Made by a program: the position numbers and the translations under genes | From: a virus | Direction: 5' to 3' (one strand) | IMG/VR virus record: IMGVR_UViG_3300025652_000292 | Coordinates: 1 to 32,229 of that record | DNA: 32,229 nucleotides | Shown here: positions 1-6,943 of the stretch, in pieces | Position numbering within the stretch: the first letter of the stretch is position 1 | Layout of the letters: each line of letters begins with the position of its first letter | Notes under the pieces: generated by a model | Seen by the model: the letters and a program-made list of their open reading frames with translations, nothing else | Told to the model about the DNA's origin: nothing | The model's database searches: none

Positions 1-2374
1 AGATGTACATCTTTCCAACAGTCTGACTGCCAGAATTAGTTTCCATATTAATGTTGCCAATTTCGTTCGCACCATTAACAAAACTTATTACACCACTGTC
101 AGCACCATTAGATGCTGTAGAGCCAATGTTTAATCTACCTCTGTTAGCTGTGCCAATAATACCTACATAGGTTCTTGCGGCAGTGCCATCGCTTGTAACA
201 TCACCGTCAGCTACGCCTATTCCGACAGAGCCGAGGTTATTGATGGTCATTTTTGCTGAGTTCACGCCAGACGTAGCTGTCTGAAACTGAAGGCCAGAAG
301 ACAAAGTTGTGCCGCTATTGACCTCTGCAACAGCGCTAATTCGAGCCATTTGTTGCGTATTACCATCCCCATTACGATCACCAGCAAACACGATGCCGGG
401 GCCAAAGCCTGTAGTAGTAGTGCCAGAGGAACGGGCGTTAAGGTACAGTTTCGTATCTACAGCGTTTGTTGTACCCGTAGAACTTGATATTCTTAAACCA
501 TTTGCTTGAACAGAGCCATCACCAATACCTACACCGTCTGCACCAGCATCAACAAACAACATATGTGACAGGTTGTCAGACTCAACGCGGAAGTCTAGGT
601 TCACGGCAGTATCGTTGATTACAACTTCTTGAGTATCTGCATGCAGAATACTACGGCTGTTTGTTACGTCATAAATGTCTAACGAACCGTTGGCTACTTG
701 TCCATCCGCAATTCTCCAATTCTTAGTGGTTGCACCGGTTTTAGCAATTTCAAATCCGACTGTACTATTTCCGCCAACTTCTGTTTTTACTAGCGTTGTG
801 CCTGTTGATTTTTCAACATGGAGGATTTCATCGGCGGATTCAACGCCTATACCTACGTTCCCGCGATCTAACGTAAGCGTGTTGTTATATGCGGTGCCGT
901 TGTTTGTAAGGTGAAACTGATACCCAACAACGCCGCTTGCGACTATCGCTGAGTCTAGCTCTAAGAAAAAATTATCTTCCCCCGAAGCGTAGGAACCTCT
1001 TAGTATGTTGGCGTTATCACCAAACTGTATATCTAAAGGTGCGGCAGGGGAGCTAGTAAACAAACCAACGCGACCATTACCTGCATCAACAAACAAAGCA
1101 TGAGTGTTAGCGTCTGATTCAACGCGGAAGTCCCTATCGGCACCTGTTTCATTGAAAGTGACATTGCCGCCGTCTATTTGGAAATAGTTGACGTAATTTG
1201 AACCGTTGTCTGTTGAAAGGAGGTATTGAAAATCATCACTGCCCCCGCCGTTGAACAAAAGCCTATGTCGGTTTTGGAAAGTAGATGTGCTAGGGCTTTC
1301 TAAATATAATTGTAAACCGCCATTTCCGGTTCGTATATTTGCGTAATTTGCGCCAGCAAACGCGTCGTTATCAAAAATTAATTTTGGTTCATCGGCATCC
1401 GTTGCTGTGTCGTTACGCAAGGTCAGGGTGTTTGCGCCTACAAGCGTAGCGGTTGTTCCAGTTAAAGCACCATCAATGTCCACGACATCAAGGTTAGTAG
1501 TGCCGTCTACGTCTATGTCGCCTGAGATGTCTAGGCTTGCCGCAATGATCTCGCCGCTTGCGTTGATGGCTCCGTTAATATCAATCGTAGTAGCAGCTAT
1601 CTGAATCTCTGTGTCAGCAACGAGGTCGAGCTGTCCGTCTGCGCTTGAGTTTATGTATATGGCTGAATCACGGAATTGAACTTTCTGTGCGGTTGTTACT
1701 TCTATATCAGTTGATCCAGTGGTATTACCCTGGGCCAAAACCTCAGCCAGGGTGTCAAAAGATGCTACCGAAGAATCAACATACGCCTTAATAGACTGCT
1801 GTGTGGCCAGGGCGGTTGCGCTATTGGAGGACATGTTGTCCTGGTCCAGGATGTCAGTTACCGCAACAGCTCCGGTGCCAGAAAGTGAGTCAAACTCAAC
1901 AGCCGCTGCATCAACAGTGCCAGAAGCAGTCAGGTTGACAACCGTGGTGGTGCCGGTAAGGTCAGTATCAACTAATAGGTCATAAACAACAGCGCCGCTG
2001 CCGGCACCGTCTGTGGCAATCATCTTCACCTGGCCAGCTGGGACCGCAACATTTGCGCCAGAGCCCTGGGAGAAGGTAAGGGTAGAGTTGGTGGTATTTT
2101 CAACCATCCAAACTTTAGATAAGGTGTTAGGTGCCAGGGTAACAGTACAAGCCTGGCCGCCGCCGGTCAGTTTTAAGTAAAACGACCTGGCTGAGTCAGC
2201 TGTTCCATCGGCAACAGTGATTGTATGAGTGGAGGCGTTAGCAATAGCTTCGGAGCCATAACCCAAGGCTTCACCAATCAGTTCCAGGTTGGTGTTAGTG
2301 GTTGTGCCCCAGGTTCCAGATCCTTCACCTGTTGCCAGCTCAGTAAGCCGTAAGTTATTAACGTAAGTAGCCAT
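1..2374 (-). CDS. Tail-fibre-like structural protein, C-terminus outside window
   Basis: Translating the minus strand from the ATG at 2372-2374 gives an uninterrupted frame to the left edge, about 791 codons, so the C-terminus is missing. The N-terminus (MATYVNNLRLTELATGEGSG) followed by a short GTWGTTTNTNLELIG segment is typical of fibre or appendage proteins of marine phages. The rest is rich in T, N, S, G and D, with recurring blocks such as DFRVESD(A/N)..H.LFVDAG and VGIG, the pattern of beta-helical or trimeric fibre shafts. It lies 16 bp downstream of the 22-residue-repeat protein and is the last visible gene of the minus operon. It probably forms a host-contact appendage. The fibre role is inference from composition and family resemblance; no receptor-binding tip or chaperone domain is visible because the end is cut off. 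Confidence 0.75.
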   Translation of the reverse strand, partial: MATYVNNLRLTELATGEGSGTWGTTTNTNLELIGEALGYGSEAIANASTHTITVADGTADSARSFYLKLTGGGQACTVTLAPNTLSKVWMVENTTNSTLTFSQGSGANVAVPAGQVKMIATDGAGSGAVVYDLLVDTDLTGTTTVVNLTASGTVDAAAVEFDSLSGTGAVAVTDILDQDNMSSNSATALATQQSIKAYVDSSVASFDTLAEVLAQGNTTGSTDIEVTTAQKVQFRDSAIYINSSADGQLDLVADTEIQIAATTIDINGAINASGEIIAASLDISGDIDVDGTTNLDVVDIDGALTGTTATLVGANTLTLRNDTATDADEPKLIFDNDAFAGANYANIRTGNGGLQLYLESPSTSTFQNRHRLLFNGGGSDDFQYLLSTDNGSNYVNYFQIDGGNVTFNETGADRDFRVESDANTHALFVDAGNGRVGLFTSSPAAPLDIQFGDNANILRGSYASGEDNFFLELDSAIVASGVVGYQFHLTNNGTAYNNTLTLDRGNVGIGVESADEILHVEKSTGTTLVKTEVGGNSTVGFEIAKTGATTKNWRIADGQVANGSLDIYDVTNSRSILHADTQEVVINDTAVNLDFRVESDNLSHMLFVDAGADGVGIGDGSVQANGLRISSSTGTTNAVDTKLYLNARSSGTTTTGFGPGIVFAGDRNGDGNTQQMARISAVAEVNSGTTLSSGLQFQTATSGVNSAKMTINNLGSVGIGVADGDVTSDGTAARTYVGIIGTANRGRLNIGSTASNGADSGVISFVNGANEIGNINMETNSGSQTVGKMYI

Positions 2375-2390
2375 TTTTTGTCCTCACTTG

Positions 2391-3374
2391 CTAAGCAGCA
2401 TCGCGCCCAGCGTCAATTTCTTGGTAACCTGGGGACTGTGAAACTGATATAGAAGCCCACCCAGGACTTTGCCCATCGTTTATTGTATTGTAGTTTGGAT
2501 CTTGATTGGTGTCTATCTCTCCATACACCAAAGGAGCGCCCAAGTCTACACTTACAGCCAAGCCCACTGGGAATGCGGATGCGCCTAACTTTAACGTAAC
2601 ATCGCCAACCGCTACGCCAATCTCAAAGCCAACGGGCTCTACAATTGTGTTGTTGTAAACAATGACGCTGCCAATGGCAGATGTCATCGCCAGGGATCCC
2701 GCAGTCACATTGGCTTTCGCCTGGACAGAAGCAGATCCCACTGCAGAAGTTATTGCCAGGCTGCCGGCTGTCACATTTGCTTCGGCATCAACAGCTGCAG
2801 CGCCAACAGCAGAAGTAATCGCCAGGGTGCCAGCTGTCACATTTGCTTCAGCATCAACAGCTAGGGCGCCTACTGCAGAAGTTATTGCCAGGCTGCCGGC
2901 TGTCACATTTGCTTCAGCATCTACCGTTACGCTGCCAATGGCTGAGGACATAGACAGTCCAGTCACCTGGACAACTGCGCCGGCAACTACCTGGGCAGCG
3001 CCAATACCAGACGTAATCGCCAGGGATGGGGCTGTAACATTAGCAACCGCATTGACTGTTAAGCTGCCAACGCCTGAAGTAATAACGCCGGCTGAAGATA
3101 CAGCAACATCTGCTGCAGCGGTAGCGGTAACGCTGCCAACTGCCGAAGATATAGATAACCCAGTAACCTGGACGACAGCGCCAGCTACAACTTGCGGGGC
3201 ACCAACTGCCGAGGTTATTGCTGGGGAAACAGGGGTCACGTTGGCTTCTGCAACAATAGTTACACTGCCAACGGCTGAGGTGATTACACCAGCGGTCGAT
3301 AAAGTTACAGGCAGCGAAGTACCCCAGGCGCCTTCGCCCCAGGTTCCGCGACCCCAGCCGGTTAATGTGGCCAT
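2391..3374 (-). CDS. 22-residue tandem-repeat virion protein
   Basis: A 327-aa protein that starts MATLTGWGRGTWGEGAWG, a Gly/Trp-rich opening found in appendage proteins of marine phages. From about residue 30 to 270 it consists of roughly eleven tandem 22-residue units of the type ITSAVGxxxVxAEANVTxxxLA. These are visible in the DNA as a 66-bp period, with the central units nearly identical. The alternating small and hydrophobic residues predict a beta-solenoid or stacked beta shaft. The last 50 residues (DPNYNTINDGQSPGW) are not repetitive. Its ATG overlaps the stop of the 47-aa gene by one base (TAATG), and the fibre gene follows, so an appendage or fibre-attachment role is likely but inferred. 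A long open frame on the plus strand here is only the mirror of the repeat. Confidence 0.75.
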   Translation of the reverse strand: MATLTGWGRGTWGEGAWGTSLPVTLSTAGVITSAVGSVTIVAEANVTPVSPAITSAVGAPQVVAGAVVQVTGLSISSAVGSVTATAAADVAVSSAGVITSGVGSLTVNAVANVTAPSLAITSGIGAAQVVAGAVVQVTGLSMSSAIGSVTVDAEANVTAGSLAITSAVGALAVDAEANVTAGTLAITSAVGAAAVDAEANVTAGSLAITSAVGSASVQAKANVTAGSLAMTSAIGSVIVYNNTIVEPVGFEIGVAVGDVTLKLGASAFPVGLAVSVDLGAPLVYGEIDTNQDPNYNTINDGQSPGWASISVSQSPGYQEIDAGRDAA

Positions 3375-3517
3375 TAGCCGCCTAGCTCTACTTTCGCCTC
3401 TTCAAGATGTTCTTTACACTCATTCAAGATTTGACGAACGGGCGTTGTCATGTAATCTTGTTCGAGCATGCCGTCAATCTTGGTCAGAGCATATTCCACA
3501 TTTTCTAGTGCGCTCAT
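3374..3517 (-). CDS. 47-aa hypothetical protein
   Basis: The frame is open from 3655, but the start chosen is the ATG at 3515-3517 because GGAG lies eight bases upstream and the longer version would run into the recombinase gene. The product begins MSALENVEYALTKIDGMLEQ and is predicted to be mostly alpha-helical and acidic. No family is recognised. It sits 31 bp after the recombinase stop and is coupled by TAATG to the 22-residue-repeat protein, so it may be a small chaperone or structural partner of the appendage genes, but that is only positional inference. Confidence 0.6.
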   Translation of the reverse strand: MSALENVEYALTKIDGMLEQDYMTTPVRQILNECKEHLEEAKVELGG

Positions 3518-3548
3518 AACGATCTCCAAATGAAGCCCCATTATACAC

Positions 3549-4340
3549 CTATGCAGCTTCGCCGATACCTTGGAATTTGCGGTCCAGGATACGGCGTACT
3601 TTAGAGTAAGTGATATCAGCAGCGCAAGCGTGGAGCGATGCGACCTGCTTAGCAATCTTCCTGGGGCCCAGCCCTCGGTCCCGCAGTTTGTAAATCGTCA
3701 TCAACACATCCTGCTCTTCGGGGATCTCCTCCAGGCGAGTCCTGGTCTTATTGCCGTGCTTCTCCTGGACCTTAGCGTAGCCATAAGGAGCGCTGCCACC
3801 AATGAAGTATCCGCGAGAGGCCCAATCTACCTTGCCATCACCAAATCGGTCCTTGATGGTGGAGTGTTCTATCTCAGCAACCGCTGAAAGCACCATAAGC
3901 ATGATCTGGTTAGCCATTTCGTTCATATCAAACTTAGATCTCAGGCCCTTCTGGCCTTCTGGCTTAGGATATACGATGGGCACCTCGCCAAACTGCTCAC
4001 AAAAGAACAATGTAATGCCAATATCTTGCAATACGGGGATAATTGACAGCAAATCGGCGCTGGACCTGGATAATCGGTCCAATCGAGTGCAAACAATGAC
4101 ATCATGACGATCAATGATGTCGGTGAGCTCTTTACTGCCTGGTCGATCCAGGATTGGCCTGGTGCCGGACACGCCGTCATCTACCAGGAACTCTGTAACC
4201 TCTCGGTTATACTTCTCTTTAACAAAGTCAGCAATCTGCTGCTGCTGAACCTCTAAGGACACGCCAGATCGTACCTGCTCTTTAGTCGATACCCTGACAT
4301 AGCCATAAATATTGTTGATTTGCTTGAGCGGATTAATCAT
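3549..4340 (-). CDS. Serine recombinase (resolvase/invertase family)
   Basis: A 263-aa serine recombinase. The catalytic domain occupies residues 10-150: YVRVS with nucleophile Ser18 and Arg16, the VDDGVSG strand near 53-59, and the TRLDRLSRS motif at 85-93. A long helix and a C-terminal helix-turn-helix (RGLGPRKIAKQV) near 227-250 follow. The size matches small resolvases and invertases rather than large serine integrases of 450-600 aa. Its ATG overlaps the upstream gene's stop (ATGA). The first fibre-operon genes follow, so possible roles are tail-fibre switching, resolution of genome multimers, or integration. No crossover-site pair was recognised by eye, so the substrate is unknown. Confidence 0.92.
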   Translation of the reverse strand: MINPLKQINNIYGYVRVSTKEQVRSGVSLEVQQQQIADFVKEKYNREVTEFLVDDGVSGTRPILDRPGSKELTDIIDRHDVIVCTRLDRLSRSSADLLSIIPVLQDIGITLFFCEQFGEVPIVYPKPEGQKGLRSKFDMNEMANQIMLMVLSAVAEIEHSTIKDRFGDGKVDWASRGYFIGGSAPYGYAKVQEKHGNKTRTRLEEIPEEQDVLMTIYKLRDRGLGPRKIAKQVASLHACAADITYSKVRRILDRKFQGIGEAA

Positions 4341-4591
4341 ACAGCCTTTCTCTCCCTACACTTGAACCCATAATCGGTAACTTCCTGAAACAAACGCTGC
4401 CAGTTGATGTTCAATGGCTGCCGATCACTAGCCCTATCGGCAAACAAGACCTGGCCATTCTTTACGAGCTCAACTGCAGCATAGTTTTTAGGCACACCGT
4501 CATAGACGATCTCGATGTCGTGCGCCAGGCAAATCCGGCGCACTCTGTTAGCAAATACTTTCTTCACCCTGGCTTCTTCAGATACTGGCAT
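4337..4591 (-). CDS. 84-aa hypothetical early protein
   Basis: A basic, mixed alpha/beta small protein, MPVSEEARVKKVFANRVRRI onward, with no family I recognise. It is translationally coupled on both sides: its ATG shares one base with the upstream stop (TAATG at 4591), and its TGA overlaps the recombinase ATG (ATGA at 4337-4340). Co-transcription with the recombinase is therefore nearly certain. A role as an accessory or regulator of the recombinase is possible but unsupported by any motif. Confidence 0.65.
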   Translation of the reverse strand: MPVSEEARVKKVFANRVRRICLAHDIEIVYDGVPKNYAAVELVKNGQVLFADRASDRQPLNINWQRLFQEVTDYGFKCRERKAV

Positions 4592-4773
4592 TAACGTGCC
4601 CTCCCTTGAAGAAGAGCACGGATCATCTTGGCTTCCTTCGCTTTAATGCGAGGGTCCTTCTTGATCTCTTTCTCCACAGAATCAACCCTGATAATCTTTG
4701 ACACGCCAGGTATGAAGCAATCATCTACCATTTTCTTGCGCTCTGCTCTTGTCATGCTTTCCCAGTTACCCAT
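4591..4773 (-). CDS. 60-aa hypothetical early protein
   Basis: A highly charged, Lys/Arg-rich 60-residue protein (MGNWESMTRAERKKMVDDC), predicted helical. Its start overlaps the 3' end of the 84-aa gene upstream by eight bases, and its stop is coupled to the next start. No domain is recognised. The compact, coupled arrangement is the main evidence that it is real. Confidence 0.6.
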   Translation of the reverse strand: MGNWESMTRAERKKMVDDCFIPGVSKIIRVDSVEKEIKKDPRIKAKEAKMIRALLQGRAR

Positions 4774-5020
4774 TCATCTTCTCCTCAAATTCAGCCCAAG
4801 CCTCTTTACCCGCGTCACTGTTCGCAGCTTCTTCCGCGATGGTGACCATGTAGTGGCCCAACTCTTCTTCACCGTAAGTGGCTAACTTGACCAACTCTGC
4901 AGCGGTCATACCAACCTCTTCGGCACCCTGGTTAAAGACCGCAGGCAACATCATGGCAACAGCCGGCGGAACACCGAACCTGGTTGCGAAGACCTCGATC
5001 TCGTTGACTAAAACACTCAT
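4766..5020 (-). CDS. 84-aa acidic hypothetical protein, first gene of minus early operon
   Basis: First gene after the minus-strand promoter at 5048-5076, with a strong ribosome site (AAGGAG seven bases before the ATG). The product begins MSVLVNEIEVFATRFGVPPA, is acidic and predicted all-helical, and has no recognised domain. Small acidic early phage proteins often act as inhibitors of host enzymes, but nothing here identifies a target. Confidence 0.7.
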   Translation of the reverse strand: MSVLVNEIEVFATRFGVPPAVAMMLPAVFNQGAEEVGMTAAELVKLATYGEEELGHYMVTIAEEAANSDAGKEAWAEFEEKMNG

Positions 5021-5047
5021 TTCTCACTCCTTAATTACTACATTGCT

Positions 5048-5076
5048 AATGTATCCTATATCGTGTCGTTGTGCAA
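5048..5076 (-). promoter_or_regulatory. Sigma70-like promoter with embedded operator (P1, minus)
   Basis: Read on the minus strand: TTGCAC at 5076-5071, exactly 17 bases, then TACATT at 5053-5048. The spacer begins AACGACACGATA, the block shared with the promoters at 5111, 6212 and 16671. It drives the minus early operon beginning at 5020. About 34 bp of A/T-rich DNA (5077-5110) separates it from the divergent plus promoter and could serve both as an UP element. Confidence 0.75.
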
Positions 5077-5110
5077 GCATAAATATACTTTAATTTAATT
5101 TAATAAATAG

Positions 5111-5139
5111 TTGCACAACGACACGTTATTAGGTATATT
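5111..5139 (+). promoter_or_regulatory. Sigma70-like promoter with embedded operator (P2, plus)
   Basis: TTGCAC at 5111-5116, a 17-base spacer beginning AACGACACGTTA, and TATATT at 5134-5139. It faces away from P1, so the shared blocks form a large inverted repeat. It drives the six small genes from 5171, whose first ribosome site AAGGAG is at 5160-5165. Confidence 0.78.
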
Positions 5140-5170
5140 GTAAATGTAAGTTAATTATTAAGGAGAAGTT

Positions 5171-5482
5171 ATGACTGCGTTTGTTAAAGAAGATTTTGCC
5201 TGGGACGGTATGTACTTAATGTATCGAGGCCGTCACTCTGAGTCTGTCAATATGGAGGTTGCACACCCTAACTGTCACCCTTCATGGATCGGCAAGCCAA
5301 AGCCAGCGTTTATTGCTCGCTTCAAATACGGCAGCAAGCCCTGGAAGTCTTGGGTAAACTGCTTGATGGATAACTATACTGTCGAAGGTTATCTCCAGGC
5401 TTGCAAAGAAAGCAGCCCGTTAGAGGCCGTCCAGGCTAAAGGTTACAAGGGTCGCGGCAGGTATAAGAGGATGGCAGCGTGA
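5171..5482 (+). CDS. 103-aa hypothetical early protein
   Basis: First gene of the plus early operon, with AAGGAG six bases before the ATG. The product is basic and aromatic (MTAFVKEDFAWDGMYLMYRG), contains AHPNCHPSW near 31-39, and ends in a Lys/Arg/Gly-rich tail (KGYKGRGRYKRM) that could contact nucleic acid. No domain recognised. Its stop overlaps the start of the 27-aa membrane peptide (GTGA). Confidence 0.7.
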   Translation: MTAFVKEDFAWDGMYLMYRGRHSESVNMEVAHPNCHPSWIGKPKPAFIARFKYGSKPWKSWVNCLMDNYTVEGYLQACKESSPLEAVQAKGYKGRGRYKRMAA

Positions 5483-5562
5483 TAGATATTGCGTTGCTTT
5501 TTACAGCCACAATGATGGGAGGGCTCCTGGCTCTCCTATTTGCCGAGGATAAAAATGAGTAA
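5479..5562 (+). CDS. 27-aa single-pass membrane micropeptide
   Basis: A 28-codon frame starting with GTG at 5479, overlapping the previous stop as GTGA, and ending TAA at 5560-5562. It starts MIDIALLFTATMMGG, and residues 2-22 form one continuous hydrophobic segment followed by a charged tail EDKNE, giving a likely N-out/C-in single-pass peptide. Coupling on both sides (the next ATG at 5555 lies inside it) supports translation. Function unknown. Confidence 0.5.
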   Translation: MIDIALLFTATMMGGLLALLFAEDKNE

Positions 5563-5668
5563 AATCATTATTGAGTTAGACAAAGAGGACGCTGAAGAAG
5601 TCCTTAAAACCCACGCGGAAATCCTGGAGTTATTGCGGGAGATCCTCAAGGAGCTGCAAGATGGATAA
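5555..5668 (+). CDS. 37-aa helical early peptide
   Basis: ATG at 5555 preceded by GAGGAT, stop TAA at 5666-5668. The product begins MSKIIIELDKEDAEEVLKTH and continues with Leu/Glu-rich heptads (LELLREILKEL), so it should be a short amphipathic or coiled-coil helix. It overlaps the genes before and after it, consistent with coupled translation in a dense early operon. No homologue recognised. Confidence 0.5.
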   Translation: MSKIIIELDKEDAEEVLKTHAEILELLREILKELQDG

Positions 5669-5870
5669 GTATTTCGACACTCTGGACCAGGCTGAATTGT
5701 TCCACGTGGAACCTGGTATGACTGAGAAGCAGCGAATGAAAATCTACAAACGTGCCCTGAACGTGCATCATAACGCGGGGCCTGAAGCCAAACACATCGT
5801 AAAAATCTGGAGAGAGCAGAAAGATGAGCAAAGGTCACACCCAACGCCCCACCAATATGAAGAGTTTTAG
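5661..5870 (+). CDS. 69-aa hypothetical early protein
   Basis: The ATG at 5661 has AAGGAG at 5648-5653. The product, MDKYFDTLDQAELFHVEPGM onward, is charged and predicted helical (TEKQRMKIYKRALNVHHNAG), with no recognised domain. Its final 47 bases overlap the next gene in another frame, and both frames carry credible ribosome sites. Confidence 0.6.
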   Translation: MDKYFDTLDQAELFHVEPGMTEKQRMKIYKRALNVHHNAGPEAKHIVKIWREQKDEQRSHPTPHQYEEF

Positions 5871-6009
5871 CGACAATTTTGATCGCATCTTCAACAAACC
5901 AACCGATCCTCGATTCTGTGACGCGCATGATTTGCGCCTGGTTGAGGACCCTAAAACCAAACAAATGGTTTGCCCACACTGTGAGCAAGCCAAAGGAGAA
6001 GCAATATGA
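5824..6009 (+). CDS. 61-aa protein with possible zinc-binding Cys/His cluster
   Basis: Begins MSKGHTQRPTNMKSFSDNFD. Near residues 32-53 it has FCDAHDLRL followed by VCPHCEQAKG, giving four or five Cys/His residues that could form a small zinc ribbon. A shorter start at the ATG at 5857 is possible, but GGAGAG upstream favours 5824. The stop overlaps the next start as ATGA at 6006-6009. Function unknown. Confidence 0.6.
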   Translation: MSKGHTQRPTNMKSFSDNFDRIFNKPTDPRFCDAHDLRLVEDPKTKQMVCPHCEQAKGEAI

Positions 6010-6200
6010 GTGCAGATAGATACGAGCTGGAAGAGTTCTTCCAGGCAGAGAGCGGCAGCGGGTACGTTGTTACCAGGCGCTGCGGTGAAGCAAGTTATGA
6101 GGAGATAATAGCCAGGCGTGCCAAGATCCTGGATAAGCAAAAGAAGCCTCACGGGATCTATTACATTAGCCCCCAGGGCGAGCGCAGCCGAGTTAAGTAG
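6006..6200 (+). CDS. 64-aa hypothetical early protein
   Basis: Last gene of the P2 operon, with AAGGAGAAG just before the ATG. The product MSADRYELEEFFQAESGSGY onward is charged, and the C-terminal part HGIYYISPQGE looks like a short beta hairpin. No family recognised. It ends 11 bp before the next promoter. Confidence 0.6.
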   Translation: MSADRYELEEFFQAESGSGYVVTRRCGEASYEEIIARRAKILDKQKKPHGIYYISPQGERSRVK

Positions 6201-6211
6201 GCTGCAATTAG

Positions 6212-6240
6212 TTGTACAACGACACGATAAGTGTTACAAT
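6212..6240 (+). promoter_or_regulatory. Sigma70-like promoter with embedded operator (P3, plus)
   Basis: TTGTAC at 6212-6217, a 17-base spacer AACGACACGATAAGTGT, and TACAAT at 6235-6240. The spacer block matches P1, P2 and P4. It places the HD hydrolase and the 77-aa gene in the same regulon as the early operons. Confidence 0.78.
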
Positions 6241-6267
6241 AAACTGTATTGAGAAGGGAGGTGTGTT

Positions 6268-6708
6268 GTGGTTGCTGGGTTTCAAAAGGCTTTAGAGGTT
6301 GCCGTTGCCGAGTATGAGGAGCTGTTCGATAAGAACGGCTTGCCTATCATATTCCACGCGATGGCCGTAGCCAAACCCATGATGGAGAAGTATGGCGAGA
6401 CGCATGCTATTGTTGGATTGTTGCATGACGCTTACGAGAACGTCTGGAATACTGAGCAAGATTTCATCGAGTGCGGTGAGATCTTTGGTCCTGAAATAGA
6501 GGCTGCGGTTCGAGCGGTCACTAAGGCCCCTGGTGAGGATTACTTGGAAGAATACATCCCCAGGTGTTTTGCCAACCCGATTGCAAAAGCAGTTAAGGTG
6601 TGCGACCTCAAAAACAACTACAATGGTCTTGACAGTATACCCAAGCCTGCCGATAGAAAAAGATTGGCAGCCAAGTATGCAGCAGCATTGCTCATGGCAG
6701 GAGAATAA
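6268..6708 (+). CDS. SpoT-like small alarmone hydrolase (HD domain)
   Basis: A 146-aa HD-superfamily metal hydrolase resembling the ppGpp hydrolase domain of SpoT/MESH1. It starts with GTG at 6268, six bases after AAGGGAGG. The metal and catalytic pattern is visible in order: His30 (FHAMAVA), His53-Asp54 (GLLHDAYENV), Glu57, then Asp113 and Asn117 (CDLKNNY). The Asp...Asn spacing of four is the same as in the RelSeq hydrolase (D144/N148). The Glu-Asp pair after HD is Glu57-Asn58 here, one departure from the canonical residues. The family would cleave 3'-pyrophosphate from (p)ppGpp-type nucleotides. It has its own early promoter and faces the RelA/SpoT-like gene at 6876-8144, so it may lower host alarmones or neutralise that protein's product. 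It could instead act on other nucleotides. Confidence 0.8.
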   Translation: MVAGFQKALEVAVAEYEELFDKNGLPIIFHAMAVAKPMMEKYGETHAIVGLLHDAYENVWNTEQDFIECGEIFGPEIEAAVRAVTKAPGEDYLEEYIPRCFANPIAKAVKVCDLKNNYNGLDSIPKPADRKRLAAKYAAALLMAGE

Positions 6709-6709
6709 T

Positions 6710-6943
6710 ATGGAAAAGATAGAGAGTTATTGGACCTGGGAAGAAGCGCCAGGCGTTTTAGTTGACTACGGTGACGATAATTTTGGTGGATTTCACCTAG
6801 CCCAGGGCTCTGACGAATGGGAAAAACAGACCGAGTGGGATGTCGTTCAGTGGTTTAAAGAGGGTAAAAAGCTATCTAAGCCCAGTTTTGAAATGAAATA
6901 CGGAAAGATCGGGGACCAGCTTCCACAACTCCCCCTTTCATAA
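6710..6943 (+). CDS. 77-aa acidic aromatic hypothetical protein
   Basis: The start is the ATG at 6710 with GGAGAA upstream; a longer open frame reaching back to 6533 lies inside the hydrolase gene and is not needed. The product begins MEKIESYWTWEEAPGVLVDY and is rich in Trp, Asp and Glu, as in some nucleic-acid mimics, but no family is recognised. Its 3' end overlaps the convergent 422-aa gene by 68 bp, which is unusual in this window. Confidence 0.6.
   Translation: MEKIESYWTWEEAPGVLVDYGDDNFGGFHLAQGSDEWEKQTEWDVVQWFKEGKKLSKPSFEMKYGKIGDQLPQLPLS

Noticed and set aside
2662-3519. 285-aa open frame on the plus strand
   Set aside because: It is the exact antisense of the 66-bp repeats of the structural protein at 2391-3374, is low complexity, and has no ribosome site or promoter.
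4160-4700. Three GACACGCC matches to part of the operator block
   Set aside because: They are inside coding genes, lack the preceding AAC and following AT, and have no promoter boxes at the required distance.
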